Below the pieces are notes generated by a model that was given only the letters and a program-made list of their open reading frames with translations, was not told the origin of the DNA and did no database searches. A stretch of 45,493 nucleotides of DNA. It comes from Microbulbifer taiwanensis. GTDB lineage: Bacteria > Pseudomonadota > Gammaproteobacteria > Pseudomonadales > Cellvibrionaceae. Of this stretch, positions 28,179 to 35,603 are shown piece after piece. The DNA lies in the NCBI RefSeq assembly GCF_014904815.1, contig NZ_JACZFR010000031.1:1-45493 (forward strand). Reading direction: 5' to 3'. Numbering within the stretch: position 1 is the stretch's first letter; every line of letters starts with the position of its first letter. A program made the position numbers and the translations under genes.

Positions 28179-28632
28179 CGCAAGACTTTCCAGCCCAACA
28201 TCAGGTTTGCCGCGCAATGCGCTGTACAACCTTGCCGCTGTCGCTGCTGTATTCCTGAGCGTTTTCCTGACCCTGGGCGCCTACGGCCATTTTGCCGCTG
28301 TTTGGGTGCAGATGATGGGCGAGGATACTGCCATGCTGCGTCGCCTGCTGCTGATGCTGCCCGGGGCCATGCTCGCCGGCACCGCCGTGTTGAACATCCT
28401 GCTCAGTAAGCCTCTATGGCAAGCGCGTGGCTTCGCGCTCACCGTCGCCCTGGCGGGCAATCTGCTTACCATGGCCTACCTGGTCTACCTGCTGATACGA
28501 GGTGTGCCAGGCCACCCTATTGGTACCTTCCTAGCCCTGGAAATGTCGTATTTCATCCTGCTGGTGGGTATACGGGCGGGTCTGGTTTGGCCGGCGGTAA
28601 CTGAAACGCCAGCTGATGCCGAGACGAAATAA
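28165..28632 (+). CDS. Small four-helix membrane protein overlapping the response regulator
   Basis: This 155-residue protein has four hydrophobic helices: NLAAVAAVFLSVFLTLGAYG, LLLMLPGAMLAGTAVLNILL, FALTVALAGNLLTMAYLVYLL and FLALEMSYFILLVGIRAGL. The ATG at 28165 overlaps the regulator gene by 14 bp in another frame and has GGGGAG 5 bp upstream, so it is translationally coupled to the two-component genes. A longer open frame beginning at 28000 is rejected because it duplicates regulator sequence. I do not recognise a family. It could be an accessory sensor or an output of the system. Confidence 0.75.
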   Translation: MLVSNARLSSPTSGLPRNALYNLAAVAAVFLSVFLTLGAYGHFAAVWVQMMGEDTAMLRRLLLMLPGAMLAGTAVLNILLSKPLWQARGFALTVALAGNLLTMAYLVYLLIRGVPGHPIGTFLALEMSYFILLVGIRAGLVWPAVTETPADAETK

Positions 28633-28683
28633 CGCCTCTGGTGGCGCCTGTCACTGTGTCAGCGAGCAAGTATTGAACAATTA

Positions 28684-28750
28684 GGGGCAGATCAACATTC
28701 TAGCACTACATACTCTCAAGCAGATTAACGCCATAAAGTCGATCTGCCCC
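28684..28750. repeat. Inverted repeat between convergent two-component operons
   Basis: GGGGCAGATC (28684-28693) and GATCTGCCCC (28741-28750) form a perfect 10-bp inverted pair with a 47-bp AT-rich loop, between the convergent genes ending at 28632 and 28760. It may be a small MITE remnant or act as a weak terminator in both directions. Confidence 0.6.
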
Positions 28751-28759
28751 ATTTATTAG

Positions 28760-30013
28760 TCACCACGAAAGACGAGCGGCTACACGCGCCTCATCAGCGT
28801 GCAATGAAAACAACCAGCCATTGCGCTCACACAGCCGCTGAACGATACCCAGACCCAGACCATAGCCGTTAGACGACGATACCTCGGTCAGTGAGTGCCC
28901 CTCATCAGCGTCACTACTCACTTGATTGGTGACGAATAGCGCGTGCTCCTTGATGTGAATCGTGATCGGCCCCTGCCCGTCAAGCGTGTGTTCGAATGCA
29001 TTTCGCACCAGATTATTGACCGCGATGGAAAAAGCCTGTGAATGCCCGTTGGCCATAGGTCTTGATCGGTCATCAATCTCAACATCGATCAAGTCGATTT
29101 CAACATCGACGGACTTGCCGCTCAACAGGTGGCGCTGCTGATCTATCGCCTGGCTTACCAGCGGCATCACTGAAAACTGCTCGTCATACAACCCATCGTC
29201 GGTTTCGCGAGCAAGGCACAGGAACATATCAATCGTGGCTTTCATTTCGAACGTTGCACGCCTCACTCGATCCACCACCTTCGCATCGGTCTTTGACAGA
29301 TCGCTTTGTTCCAGCAGCTCAAGCGCGCCCATTATCACCGTGATCGGCGTCCGCAGCTCATGACTGGCTGAACCGGTAAAGTATCTCTCCCTCTCAACAA
29401 ATGCGCTGATACGCTCAAGCGTCTTCTCAATGGTCCTGGCGAGTACGCCAACCTCATCATCGCCGAACCGGCTGGACGCTATGCGTTTATGATCTTCGGC
29501 CGATAGTTTTTCCGGGTCTATGTCCGCGACCACTTTGGCGAGTTGCACGACAGGGGCGACAGCCCTACGCATCACGAGAACGCCCAACCCGAAACCAAGA
29601 ACACCGAGCGTACCCACGACTCCGGTGATCACGAGCAGCCACCACCAATCCTCTGACGACGCAGCCTCAATCCCGGCAACGTCGAAAACCACAAATGCGT
29701 GTCGCTGTTCACTGTCGATAGGCACTACCGCGACATGTAATTCTTCCGCCTCGAATTCATACACCCCCTCATCGGGGCTTGTCTGCGCCCACTCCCTGAG
29801 TGATTCCGGCAAGCTTCCAACCTCATCGTATCCGCGAATATTCATCGTCAAAGAGGGATAGCTTTCGGCGGCACGCTGCAGCTGACGCGCCAGCGCCCGG
29901 TCTTCGCTCAACTTGAGCGCTGCGAAGAAAGCGAATCCCCAGGCCAGGCTGAGCACAGCAACACACACCGCAAATGCGATGGCGACACGCTTGCGTAAAC
30001 TGTACCGGTACAT
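28760..30013 (-). CDS. HAMP-domain sensor histidine kinase
   Basis: This 417-residue kinase has two membrane helices (~residues 8-34 and 124-148) framing a ~90-residue periplasmic sensor, a HAMP-like linker (~149-208), HisKA with phospho-acceptor H218 in SASHELRTPITV, and a C-terminal HATPase with NNLVRNAFEHT (N box) and GYGLGLGIVQRL (G box). It overlaps the response regulator stop by one base. The operon order receptor, regulator, kinase suggests it senses something tied to the TonB-dependent transport substrate or to envelope state. The final ATPase segment is short but complete. Signal unknown. Confidence 0.92.
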   Translation of the reverse strand: MYRYSLRKRVAIAFAVCVAVLSLAWGFAFFAALKLSEDRALARQLQRAAESYPSLTMNIRGYDEVGSLPESLREWAQTSPDEGVYEFEAEELHVAVVPIDSEQRHAFVVFDVAGIEAASSEDWWWLLVITGVVGTLGVLGFGLGVLVMRRAVAPVVQLAKVVADIDPEKLSAEDHKRIASSRFGDDEVGVLARTIEKTLERISAFVERERYFTGSASHELRTPITVIMGALELLEQSDLSKTDAKVVDRVRRATFEMKATIDMFLCLARETDDGLYDEQFSVMPLVSQAIDQQRHLLSGKSVDVEIDLIDVEIDDRSRPMANGHSQAFSIAVNNLVRNAFEHTLDGQGPITIHIKEHALFVTNQVSSDADEGHSLTEVSSSNGYGLGLGIVQRLCERNGWLFSLHADEARVAARLSW

Positions 30014-30717
30014 TACTGAGGTTCCTCTGCAATTCGGTACCCGATGCGATGCACCGTATGAATCAGTGGTCTATCAAACGGCCGATCGATCGCCTGCCGC
30101 AGCTTGTACATGTGCGAGCGAAGCGCATCACCATCGGGGCGTTCGTCAGCCCACAACAAAGTTTCGAGATCATCGCGAACCACCACAGACGGCGCCGCCT
30201 CCAGCAATCGTTGAAGTAGCCTCATGCCCGCAGGGGTGAGATCGATGCGCCGCCCCGCGCGATGCACTTGCAGTGTGGACCGGTTCATCGTCAGATCACC
30301 TACCGTTAGCAGGTTTTCGGCTTTTCCATGCCGACGTTTGTACAGCGCCTGCAGCCGCGCATGCAGCTCTTGCAATGCGAATGGCTTGACCAGATAGTCA
30401 TCAGCGCCCGCCTCGAACCCCTTGAGTTTATCGTCCAGCGTGTCTCTCGCGGTCAGCATAAGCACCGGCGTTTCTACTCCGGCATCAGCTCGCAGCTTCT
30501 GGCAGAAGCTCAGGCCATCCATCCTTGGAAGCATGAGGTCGAGAACAATCACATCGAACCGGTTCGTCAACGCCAGGTGCATAGCGCTTACACCGTCATA
30601 GGCAAAATCCATTACATAGCTATGCTTTTCAAGATACGCGGCAATATTCTCGCAAATGTCGCGGTTGTCCTCGACAATCAACACTCTGATCGGCGCCGCA
30701 CCTAGCGCATGTACCAT
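30013..30717 (-). CDS. OmpR/PhoB-family response regulator
   Basis: This is a 234-residue regulator with receiver phospho-acceptor D60 (VIVLDLMLPRMDG), LMLTARD and DYLVKPF motifs, followed by a winged-helix DNA-binding domain (LTPAGMRLLQRLLEAAPSVV ... VHRIGYRIAE). The ATG at 30717, with GGGGGAG 8 bp upstream, is preferred over a GTG 24 bases earlier. It starts 41 bp after the TonB receptor stop and overlaps the kinase by one base, so all three genes form one operon. It probably regulates the receptor upstream of it. Confidence 0.94.
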   Translation of the reverse strand: MVHALGAAPIRVLIVEDNRDICENIAAYLEKHSYVMDFAYDGVSAMHLALTNRFDVIVLDLMLPRMDGLSFCQKLRADAGVETPVLMLTARDTLDDKLKGFEAGADDYLVKPFALQELHARLQALYKRRHGKAENLLTVGDLTMNRSTLQVHRAGRRIDLTPAGMRLLQRLLEAAPSVVVRDDLETLLWADERPDGDALRSHMYKLRQAIDRPFDRPLIHTVHRIGYRIAEEPQ

Positions 30718-30758
30718 CTGCTGCTCCCCCTTACCAGGCACGATTTACCGGGCACGAT

Positions 30759-33140
30759 CTACCAGGCATAGTCCAGCCGCAGCCCAATAAGCGGCTCGGC
30801 TTCGCTCTCATCTTCCACTTCAACACCTCGACGGTAGTCAAACTCGGTGTCGTCGCTCGACGACGCTGCCGTTACATTGATGACATCGAGAAAGGCTGTT
30901 ACATCGATGGGGCCAAATGCGCGTCGATAGTCCACGCGAACATTCAACGAGCCGAAACCGCTATTGCGACCGACATTACGCTCAGTGATCTCTTTCGAGT
31001 AGCGTAAGGGTTGTCCGGCTTCCAATACGTCTGAGTGAATAATAAACACATCGTCTGGCCTGCCGGAAAGGTATTTATAGCGCCCGGCGACCTTCCAGCG
31101 GTTGCTGACTTCCCAGGTCAGACCGAGGGTCGCGACATGCTCGCGGCTGAATTCGGCGGCAACGGCACCGCGACCGTCTTTCCGGTCGACCGTGGCATCG
31201 TTATACGAGTAGGTTGCGGTAGCGTAAATGCCCTTGCGAATCGTACCGTTGGCCACGACATCGACGCCGTACGATGAGCCGTCACCAACGTTTGCAAAGG
31301 TGCGGCTTGCCCGGTCAAGGTCTACCACCAGGCTGTCCAGATTTTGATAATAGGCTTCAGTCAACACCGACCAGCTGTTGTTCGGGAAATACTCGAAACC
31401 GAAACTAACGTGCGTGATCTCTTCGGTCCCAAGGTCATTCAACTCGTTAGCGGCAAGTTCTAAAAACCGTGGCGACTGATGAAAGAGACCTGCAGTCGCA
31501 AAATACCTGATTGTCTTACCCGGCCGCCAATTGACGCTGAACCTGGGCGACGCGAAGCTTTCGTCTGCAAAGCCGTCCCGTTCGAAGCGCACGCCTGTGC
31601 GAAAATCCCAATCGCCGAGCTCAAAGAGCTGCTCTACATAACCTGCGTAGCTCGTTTCCTTCTGAATCAGTGAAGAGTTGATGCTCTCGGGCGTCAGCAC
31701 AATATAATGCTGATCGGGGTCCGGTCTAAAATCATCGTCGTCGTAGACAAACCGGACCCAATCACCATCCAAGTCGGTGTTGTAGTCCAGTTCAATTTGC
31801 GTTACTCGAACACCGGCACTGAACACGCCCCATTGATTCACAGTCTCGAAGTCGCTTCTCCAGCCGATCTCTGTCTCATCTTCACCGATGGTAATAATGT
31901 CTTCCCGCACCGGAAAGCTGGACGCGGGCGATCCCGCAGGTACCAGATCAGGAAATGATTCACCCTCTGAACTGATCTTGTCGCTTGTGCGGTAGTATAC
32001 CTTGTTGGTCAATACAGCTTCTTCACCGATCAATGATCGCAATGTCAGACCGTACAAATCACTATCCTGTTCAGAATATTGAAGTGCAGCATCTTCGAAA
32101 TTGGGTGACGCAAAAACATGCGTCACACCGCGGGTATAGTCTTCGTGGGTATCCATCAGCAGGATTTCGAAGGTGTGGTTCTGGTTCACCGGTATGACCG
32201 ACTTTACGATGACGTCTCGCAAGACAGGCGCTCCAATGTCGAGCTCTTCGATCGTTTCAAAAAATGAGCCGAAGTCCAGTCGACGAGCAGAAACGAGCAA
32301 AGTCGAGTCTTCAGTGATACCGATAGGGCCATCGTAACCCACTTCATAGCCCGCAAGGTCGAGGCGCAGACTCGCTGACGGGCTTGGATTGCCATCGGCG
32401 ACTTCCAGCTTGAGTAGCGATGCCGCCCGGCCGCCATAAGCCGCGCTCCACCCACCCGGTGAAAATTCTGCACCGCTGATCACGTTCGGTGCAAAAATCG
32501 AGAAACGGCCGCCACCACCGACATCTTCTTCTTCACCCAGCGTCGCATCAAAGTGTATCGCTTTATCAAAGGGAAAATCATCAACGAACAACAAATTATC
32601 CCTCGGGCCACGACCGCGTACGCTAAAGCTCGCGAATTCACTGGCGGATGCCAGGCCAGGTAGACCATCCAGCGAGAGAAGCGGATCTGCGCCGCCGCCA
32701 ACAGCACTTCGCAACGCTTCTCTATCGAGATAGGCACTGTTAACTGATAATGGTTCAGCTTGCTGTCCGAGAACCGCCACTTCTTCTATTGCCTGTGCTC
32801 CAAGCTCGAATTCAAGCTTGATATTTTTGCGCGTAACCACGCGTACACTTGGCTCATACAACGCATTGAACCCGTCTTTGGCCACCCTCACCGAGTAGAG
32901 GCCGGGGTCGAGCTGTTCAACGACAATGCGACCCTGTGCGTCGGTTTCTACAGATCGCGTGGAATTGGTTTCCCGCTCCTCGAGCGTGACCTGCACGGCT
33001 GAGAGTGGCCGGTCAGTATTCTGATCTCTGACTACGAAAGTCAGCGCACCGGGCGCCTCTGCTGCGTGGGTAAAAAGTGGAAACCCAATCAGGAGCGCCG
33101 ATAGTGTCAACCGCGATCCCTGTTTCAATTGCCCGCTCAT
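30759..33140 (-). CDS. TonB-dependent outer-membrane receptor with carboxypeptidase-regulatory-like N-terminus
   Basis: This 793-residue receptor has a signal peptide (residues 1-26, ending THA|AE), an Ig-like carboxypeptidase-regulatory domain (~30-115: PLSAVQVTLEERET, GLYSVRVAKDGF), a TonB-box-like EEVAVLG, a plug domain (~125-240, with FSVRGRGPRDNLLFVDDFPF) and a 22-strand-type barrel ending in an aromatic residue (LRLDYAW). GGAGGG precedes the ATG at 33140. It heads an operon with a response regulator and kinase. No iron-siderophore motif is evident; substrate unknown. The N-terminal domain is typical of Bacteroidetes-like and carbohydrate-associated receptors in marine gammaproteobacteria. 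Confidence 0.92.
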   Translation of the reverse strand: MSGQLKQGSRLTLSALLIGFPLFTHAAEAPGALTFVVRDQNTDRPLSAVQVTLEERETNSTRSVETDAQGRIVVEQLDPGLYSVRVAKDGFNALYEPSVRVVTRKNIKLEFELGAQAIEEVAVLGQQAEPLSVNSAYLDREALRSAVGGGADPLLSLDGLPGLASASEFASFSVRGRGPRDNLLFVDDFPFDKAIHFDATLGEEEDVGGGGRFSIFAPNVISGAEFSPGGWSAAYGGRAASLLKLEVADGNPSPSASLRLDLAGYEVGYDGPIGITEDSTLLVSARRLDFGSFFETIEELDIGAPVLRDVIVKSVIPVNQNHTFEILLMDTHEDYTRGVTHVFASPNFEDAALQYSEQDSDLYGLTLRSLIGEEAVLTNKVYYRTSDKISSEGESFPDLVPAGSPASSFPVREDIITIGEDETEIGWRSDFETVNQWGVFSAGVRVTQIELDYNTDLDGDWVRFVYDDDDFRPDPDQHYIVLTPESINSSLIQKETSYAGYVEQLFELGDWDFRTGVRFERDGFADESFASPRFSVNWRPGKTIRYFATAGLFHQSPRFLELAANELNDLGTEEITHVSFGFEYFPNNSWSVLTEAYYQNLDSLVVDLDRASRTFANVGDGSSYGVDVVANGTIRKGIYATATYSYNDATVDRKDGRGAVAAEFSREHVATLGLTWEVSNRWKVAGRYKYLSGRPDDVFIIHSDVLEAGQPLRYSKEITERNVGRNSGFGSLNVRVDYRRAFGPIDVTAFLDVINVTAASSSDDTEFDYRRGVEVEDESEAEPLIGLRLDYAW

Positions 33141-33613
33141 CTTGCTATCCCTCCAACGATCTGCCGTATTTATTTGGTGAAACGCTGGGAGGTTAGCAAC
33201 GCCAATGTGACTAAAAAGTCGCTGGAATGTGAAAGCTACATCAGAGCCCGGATGCCTACAGCCGGTTCAACTCAAGGGCAATACCGGCACCATGCTATGT
33301 AACGCAGCGCGCGGGACGTTTTGAAACGCCACTTGCGTCTCACCCATCCTGACTTTCATGAATATATAGTATTTTGAGCAAGCCAGCCCGCCTGGGACCT
33401 CTTTTTAACCGCTGGAGACCCAAAGCAACTCCGCTCACTTGTTTAAAAAAACCTCGGTTTTCCTTCCTCTATCCGCTATCGAATAAAAAACCACCAGATA
33501 GTGACTCGAATTTCCTGCATGCCGCATTCCACCAGTCGCCAACACTAACCTGCCGTAATGAATAAATGGGATTACCCATTAATGGGACCATGTCAAATGT
33601 AAGGCCTGACTCC

Positions 33614-33664
33614 GTGACCTGTGACCTGTGACCTGTGACCTGTGATCTGTGATCTGCGTGATCT
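33614..33664. repeat. Heptanucleotide tandem repeat GTGACCT/GTGATCT
   Basis: Four perfect GTGACCT units (33614-33641) are followed by two GTGATCT units (33642-33655), then a two-base insertion and another GTGATCT. This is a simple-sequence tract of slippage type in non-coding DNA, far from any start codon (335 bp upstream of the next gene). Confidence 0.95.
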
Positions 33665-33710
33665 GTACACGCTCTAAAATGTGCGGCCTTGCCAGGCCGC
33701 TGCTGACCCC

Positions 33711-33759
33711 AATTATTGTTGTGACCTCATTAATTGTTGTGAGCCCATTAATTGTTGTG
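33711..33759. repeat. 18-bp tandem repeat, 2.7 copies
   Basis: AATTATTGTTGTGACCTC, ATTAATTGTTGTGAGCCC and ATTAATTGTTGTG follow one another from 33711 with an 18-bp period. The repeat is AT-rich and non-coding, about 240 bp upstream of the next gene. Confidence 0.9.
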
Positions 33760-33998
33760 TAGTAACGGAAGTTTATTGCTATTGTTCCTAATAGATCCCA
33801 TGCGGGTCAGGATAGCTCTTTAATTCTCCTTCGTGAAAAACTAGATAATTTCCTGCCTGATTGATCACCAGCAGAGGAAAACCACGCCAATAATGGAAGT
33901 TATTTTCATTGTTAAGGTGATAATAAGCGTCGTTCTTTGCTGCAGGTTCGAAGAAGAATATTTGTATGCCCGCTGTTTTATTTATGTGAGTCACGTAA

Positions 33999-34895
33999 AT
34001 GAAAAAAATCAAATTCCCTAGCAATAAAGAATTGGCTAATCTGCAGCCCTGGGTTATATGGGTAGGTTCTATTGTTGCTGCCTCAATAGCTCTGGGGTTG
34101 ACGTATATTTTAGTTACACTTATTTTAGTTGAGAAGAATATCAAAATTTCTGACTACGTTCAGACTTTAATTTTAGCAGTACTATCGGGAACACTTATTT
34201 ATACATGGATTCAGCACAATAATTATGAACAAACTCAACAGTCAAAGGTGTTTCTTGATAAATCAATAGAATTACTTGATAAAGCCTATACTGTATTGGT
34301 TGAATCTGATTCATCTATCACTAATGACCCTTTATGTTGGATTACTTCAGCAAGGTTAATTAGACGATCGGATGACTTGGCAAAGGACATTACTTTTGAC
34401 GCACATCAGATTTTATATCTAGCGGAACATGACTATCAACGACACAGATTTTCAAATATTTTTCAATCCGGAGAGGAATGCTTGCCATCTATTTTTTATC
34501 TCGGGAGTTCTCAGAATGCAAAATTGACTCTCGGAGAAGCAGCATTGATTTCGGCTGCATATGGTGTTGAAAGTTGGATTCCAATTGATGCTATTTCTGT
34601 TATTTATAGATTTTCCGTGTTTCCGCCAAATTTTAAAGACCCATTAAAGGATTCTGACCCATTGACGCTCCATGCGTATTTACGGATGCGCTGGGAGCTG
34701 AAAAACAAGGAGCTATCCAGATATTTGACTTTTAGAAATAGATTCGAAGTTAAGGAAGGAAAGATATATTACCGGAAAGATCCTGGTGGTCGCCTTAAAG
34801 AATTGGATGCTTATGCGATTGATAAGGAAATTGATGAGCTAGATTCTTTGTTCCCATATTCACTTCATGATAAACCATTTGCAAGGAATTCTTGA
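33999..34895 (+). CDS. Unknown protein with two N-terminal membrane helices
   Basis: This 298-residue protein has a short cytoplasmic start, two membrane helices (WVIWVGSIVAASIALGLTYI and following to ~45; YVQTLILAVLSGTLIYTWI at ~53-71) and a large soluble C-terminal part that is mostly helical and unrecognised. Codon use is markedly AT-rich compared with the housekeeping genes, so it is probably horizontally acquired. Its helix-hairpin plus soluble-domain layout is common among membrane-linked accessory-island proteins, but no family can be named. It is on the opposite strand to the ABC-3C genes and ends about 200 bp before an IS remnant. Confidence 0.75.
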   Translation: MKKIKFPSNKELANLQPWVIWVGSIVAASIALGLTYILVTLILVEKNIKISDYVQTLILAVLSGTLIYTWIQHNNYEQTQQSKVFLDKSIELLDKAYTVLVESDSSITNDPLCWITSARLIRRSDDLAKDITFDAHQILYLAEHDYQRHRFSNIFQSGEECLPSIFYLGSSQNAKLTLGEAALISAAYGVESWIPIDAISVIYRFSVFPPNFKDPLKDSDPLTLHAYLRMRWELKNKELSRYLTFRNRFEVKEGKIYYRKDPGGRLKELDAYAIDKEIDELDSLFPYSLHDKPFARNS

Positions 34896-35000
34896 TATAA
34901 CCCAATGGTTCAATAGGGATATATAAAGTGTATGTAGTGGTCAACTCTTTTAAGTATGTGTATCAAGCCAAATGGATGTACAACTAGCACTCTGACTCTG

Positions 35001-35060
35001 GAATTGAATTGGACACCCACCAAAGAATTGAATTGGAGAAGAATTGAATTGGACACCCAC
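35001..35060. repeat. 20-bp direct repeats next to the IS256 remnant
   Basis: GAATTGAATTGGACACCCAC occurs at 35001-35020 and again at 35041-35060, with a partial third copy (AGAATTGAATTGGA) at 35024-35037. The second copy abuts GAGAGTGTAAATAATTCTGT (35061-35080), which resembles an IS256-type terminal inverted repeat. The repeats probably mark an earlier mobile-element end. Confidence 0.85.
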
Positions 35061-35101
35061 GAGAGTGTAAATAATTCTGTATAACTACCCCTGCCGGTTG
35101 C

Positions 35102-35485
35102 TTACTGGTAGTCGGCGAGTCGATCACCGAACTCGATCATAAATCGGTTTAGAGCCGGCTTCCAGTTGCGGATCGGCATCGTCCATTTTTTCGACGCGAC
35201 CTGCATAGCTAGGTACACGACTTTCATCGCGGAGTCGTCAGTGGGGAACACTTTACGCTGCTTGGTGGCCTTGCGGATGACGCTGTTCAGCGACTCAATG
35301 GCGTTGGTGGTATAGATCACCTTCCGTATCTCCGGCGGGTACTCGAATAGTGTGATCAGGTTTGGCCAGTGCGTGGCCCAAGACTTGCTAATCTGCGGAT
35401 AGATTTCATCCCACTTCTCTGCAAAACGGTCTCGCTCCGTCTGAGCAGCCGCTTCTGTGGCCGCGGTATAGATTTCCTTTACATA
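35102..35485 (-). pseudogene. IS256-family transposase, C-terminal fragment
   Basis: About 127 residues match the end of IS256 (mutator-type) transposases: AQTERDRFAEKWDEIYPQIS, FEYPPEIRKVIYTTNAIESL with the conserved helical YTTNAIES block, and the closing KWTMPIRNWKPALNRFMIEF. The intact protein is around 400 residues, so the N-terminal two thirds including most of the DDE residues are missing. The open frame continues upstream only through a palindromic element (35494-35559) whose translation is unrelated. The stop lies about 40 bp from a plausible IS terminal repeat. It cannot be an active transposase. Confidence 0.88.
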
Positions 35486-35493
35486 TTGGGGGG

Positions 35494-35559
35494 GGGCAGA
35501 GTAAAATTTTGGCACCTAAATTCACCGTTCAATTTAACGACAAAACTTTACTCTGACCC
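35494..35559. repeat. MITE-like inverted repeat cutting the transposase
   Basis: GGGCAGAGTAAAATTTTG (35494-35511) pairs with CAAAACTTTACTCTGACCC (35541-35559) with two mismatches around a 29-bp loop. It sits exactly where transposase similarity ends and 45 bp from the stop of the ABC-3C ATPase gene. A run of nine G precedes it. It could double as a terminator structure for the ABC-3C operon. Confidence 0.8.
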
Positions 35560-35603
35560 GATCTATTTTATTCAAAACGGGTGACCCAGTTATCCCTATC
35601 CCC

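Larger units (their letters stand above)
33141..33998. other. Non-coding border between TonB operon and AT-rich island
   Basis: This 858-bp stretch contains no convincing gene. The first ~150 bp should hold the TonB operon promoter. From about 33400 the base composition turns AT-rich. It includes AAGGCCTGACTCCGT (33601-33615, shared with 16617-16631), a heptamer tandem repeat and an 18-bp tandem repeat, described separately. It looks like a recombination-prone left edge of the island. Confidence 0.55.

Noticed and set aside
35486..35515. First ten codons of the longest transposase open frame as a real N-terminus
   Set aside because: They translate the MITE-like palindrome and G run; transposase similarity begins only after them.
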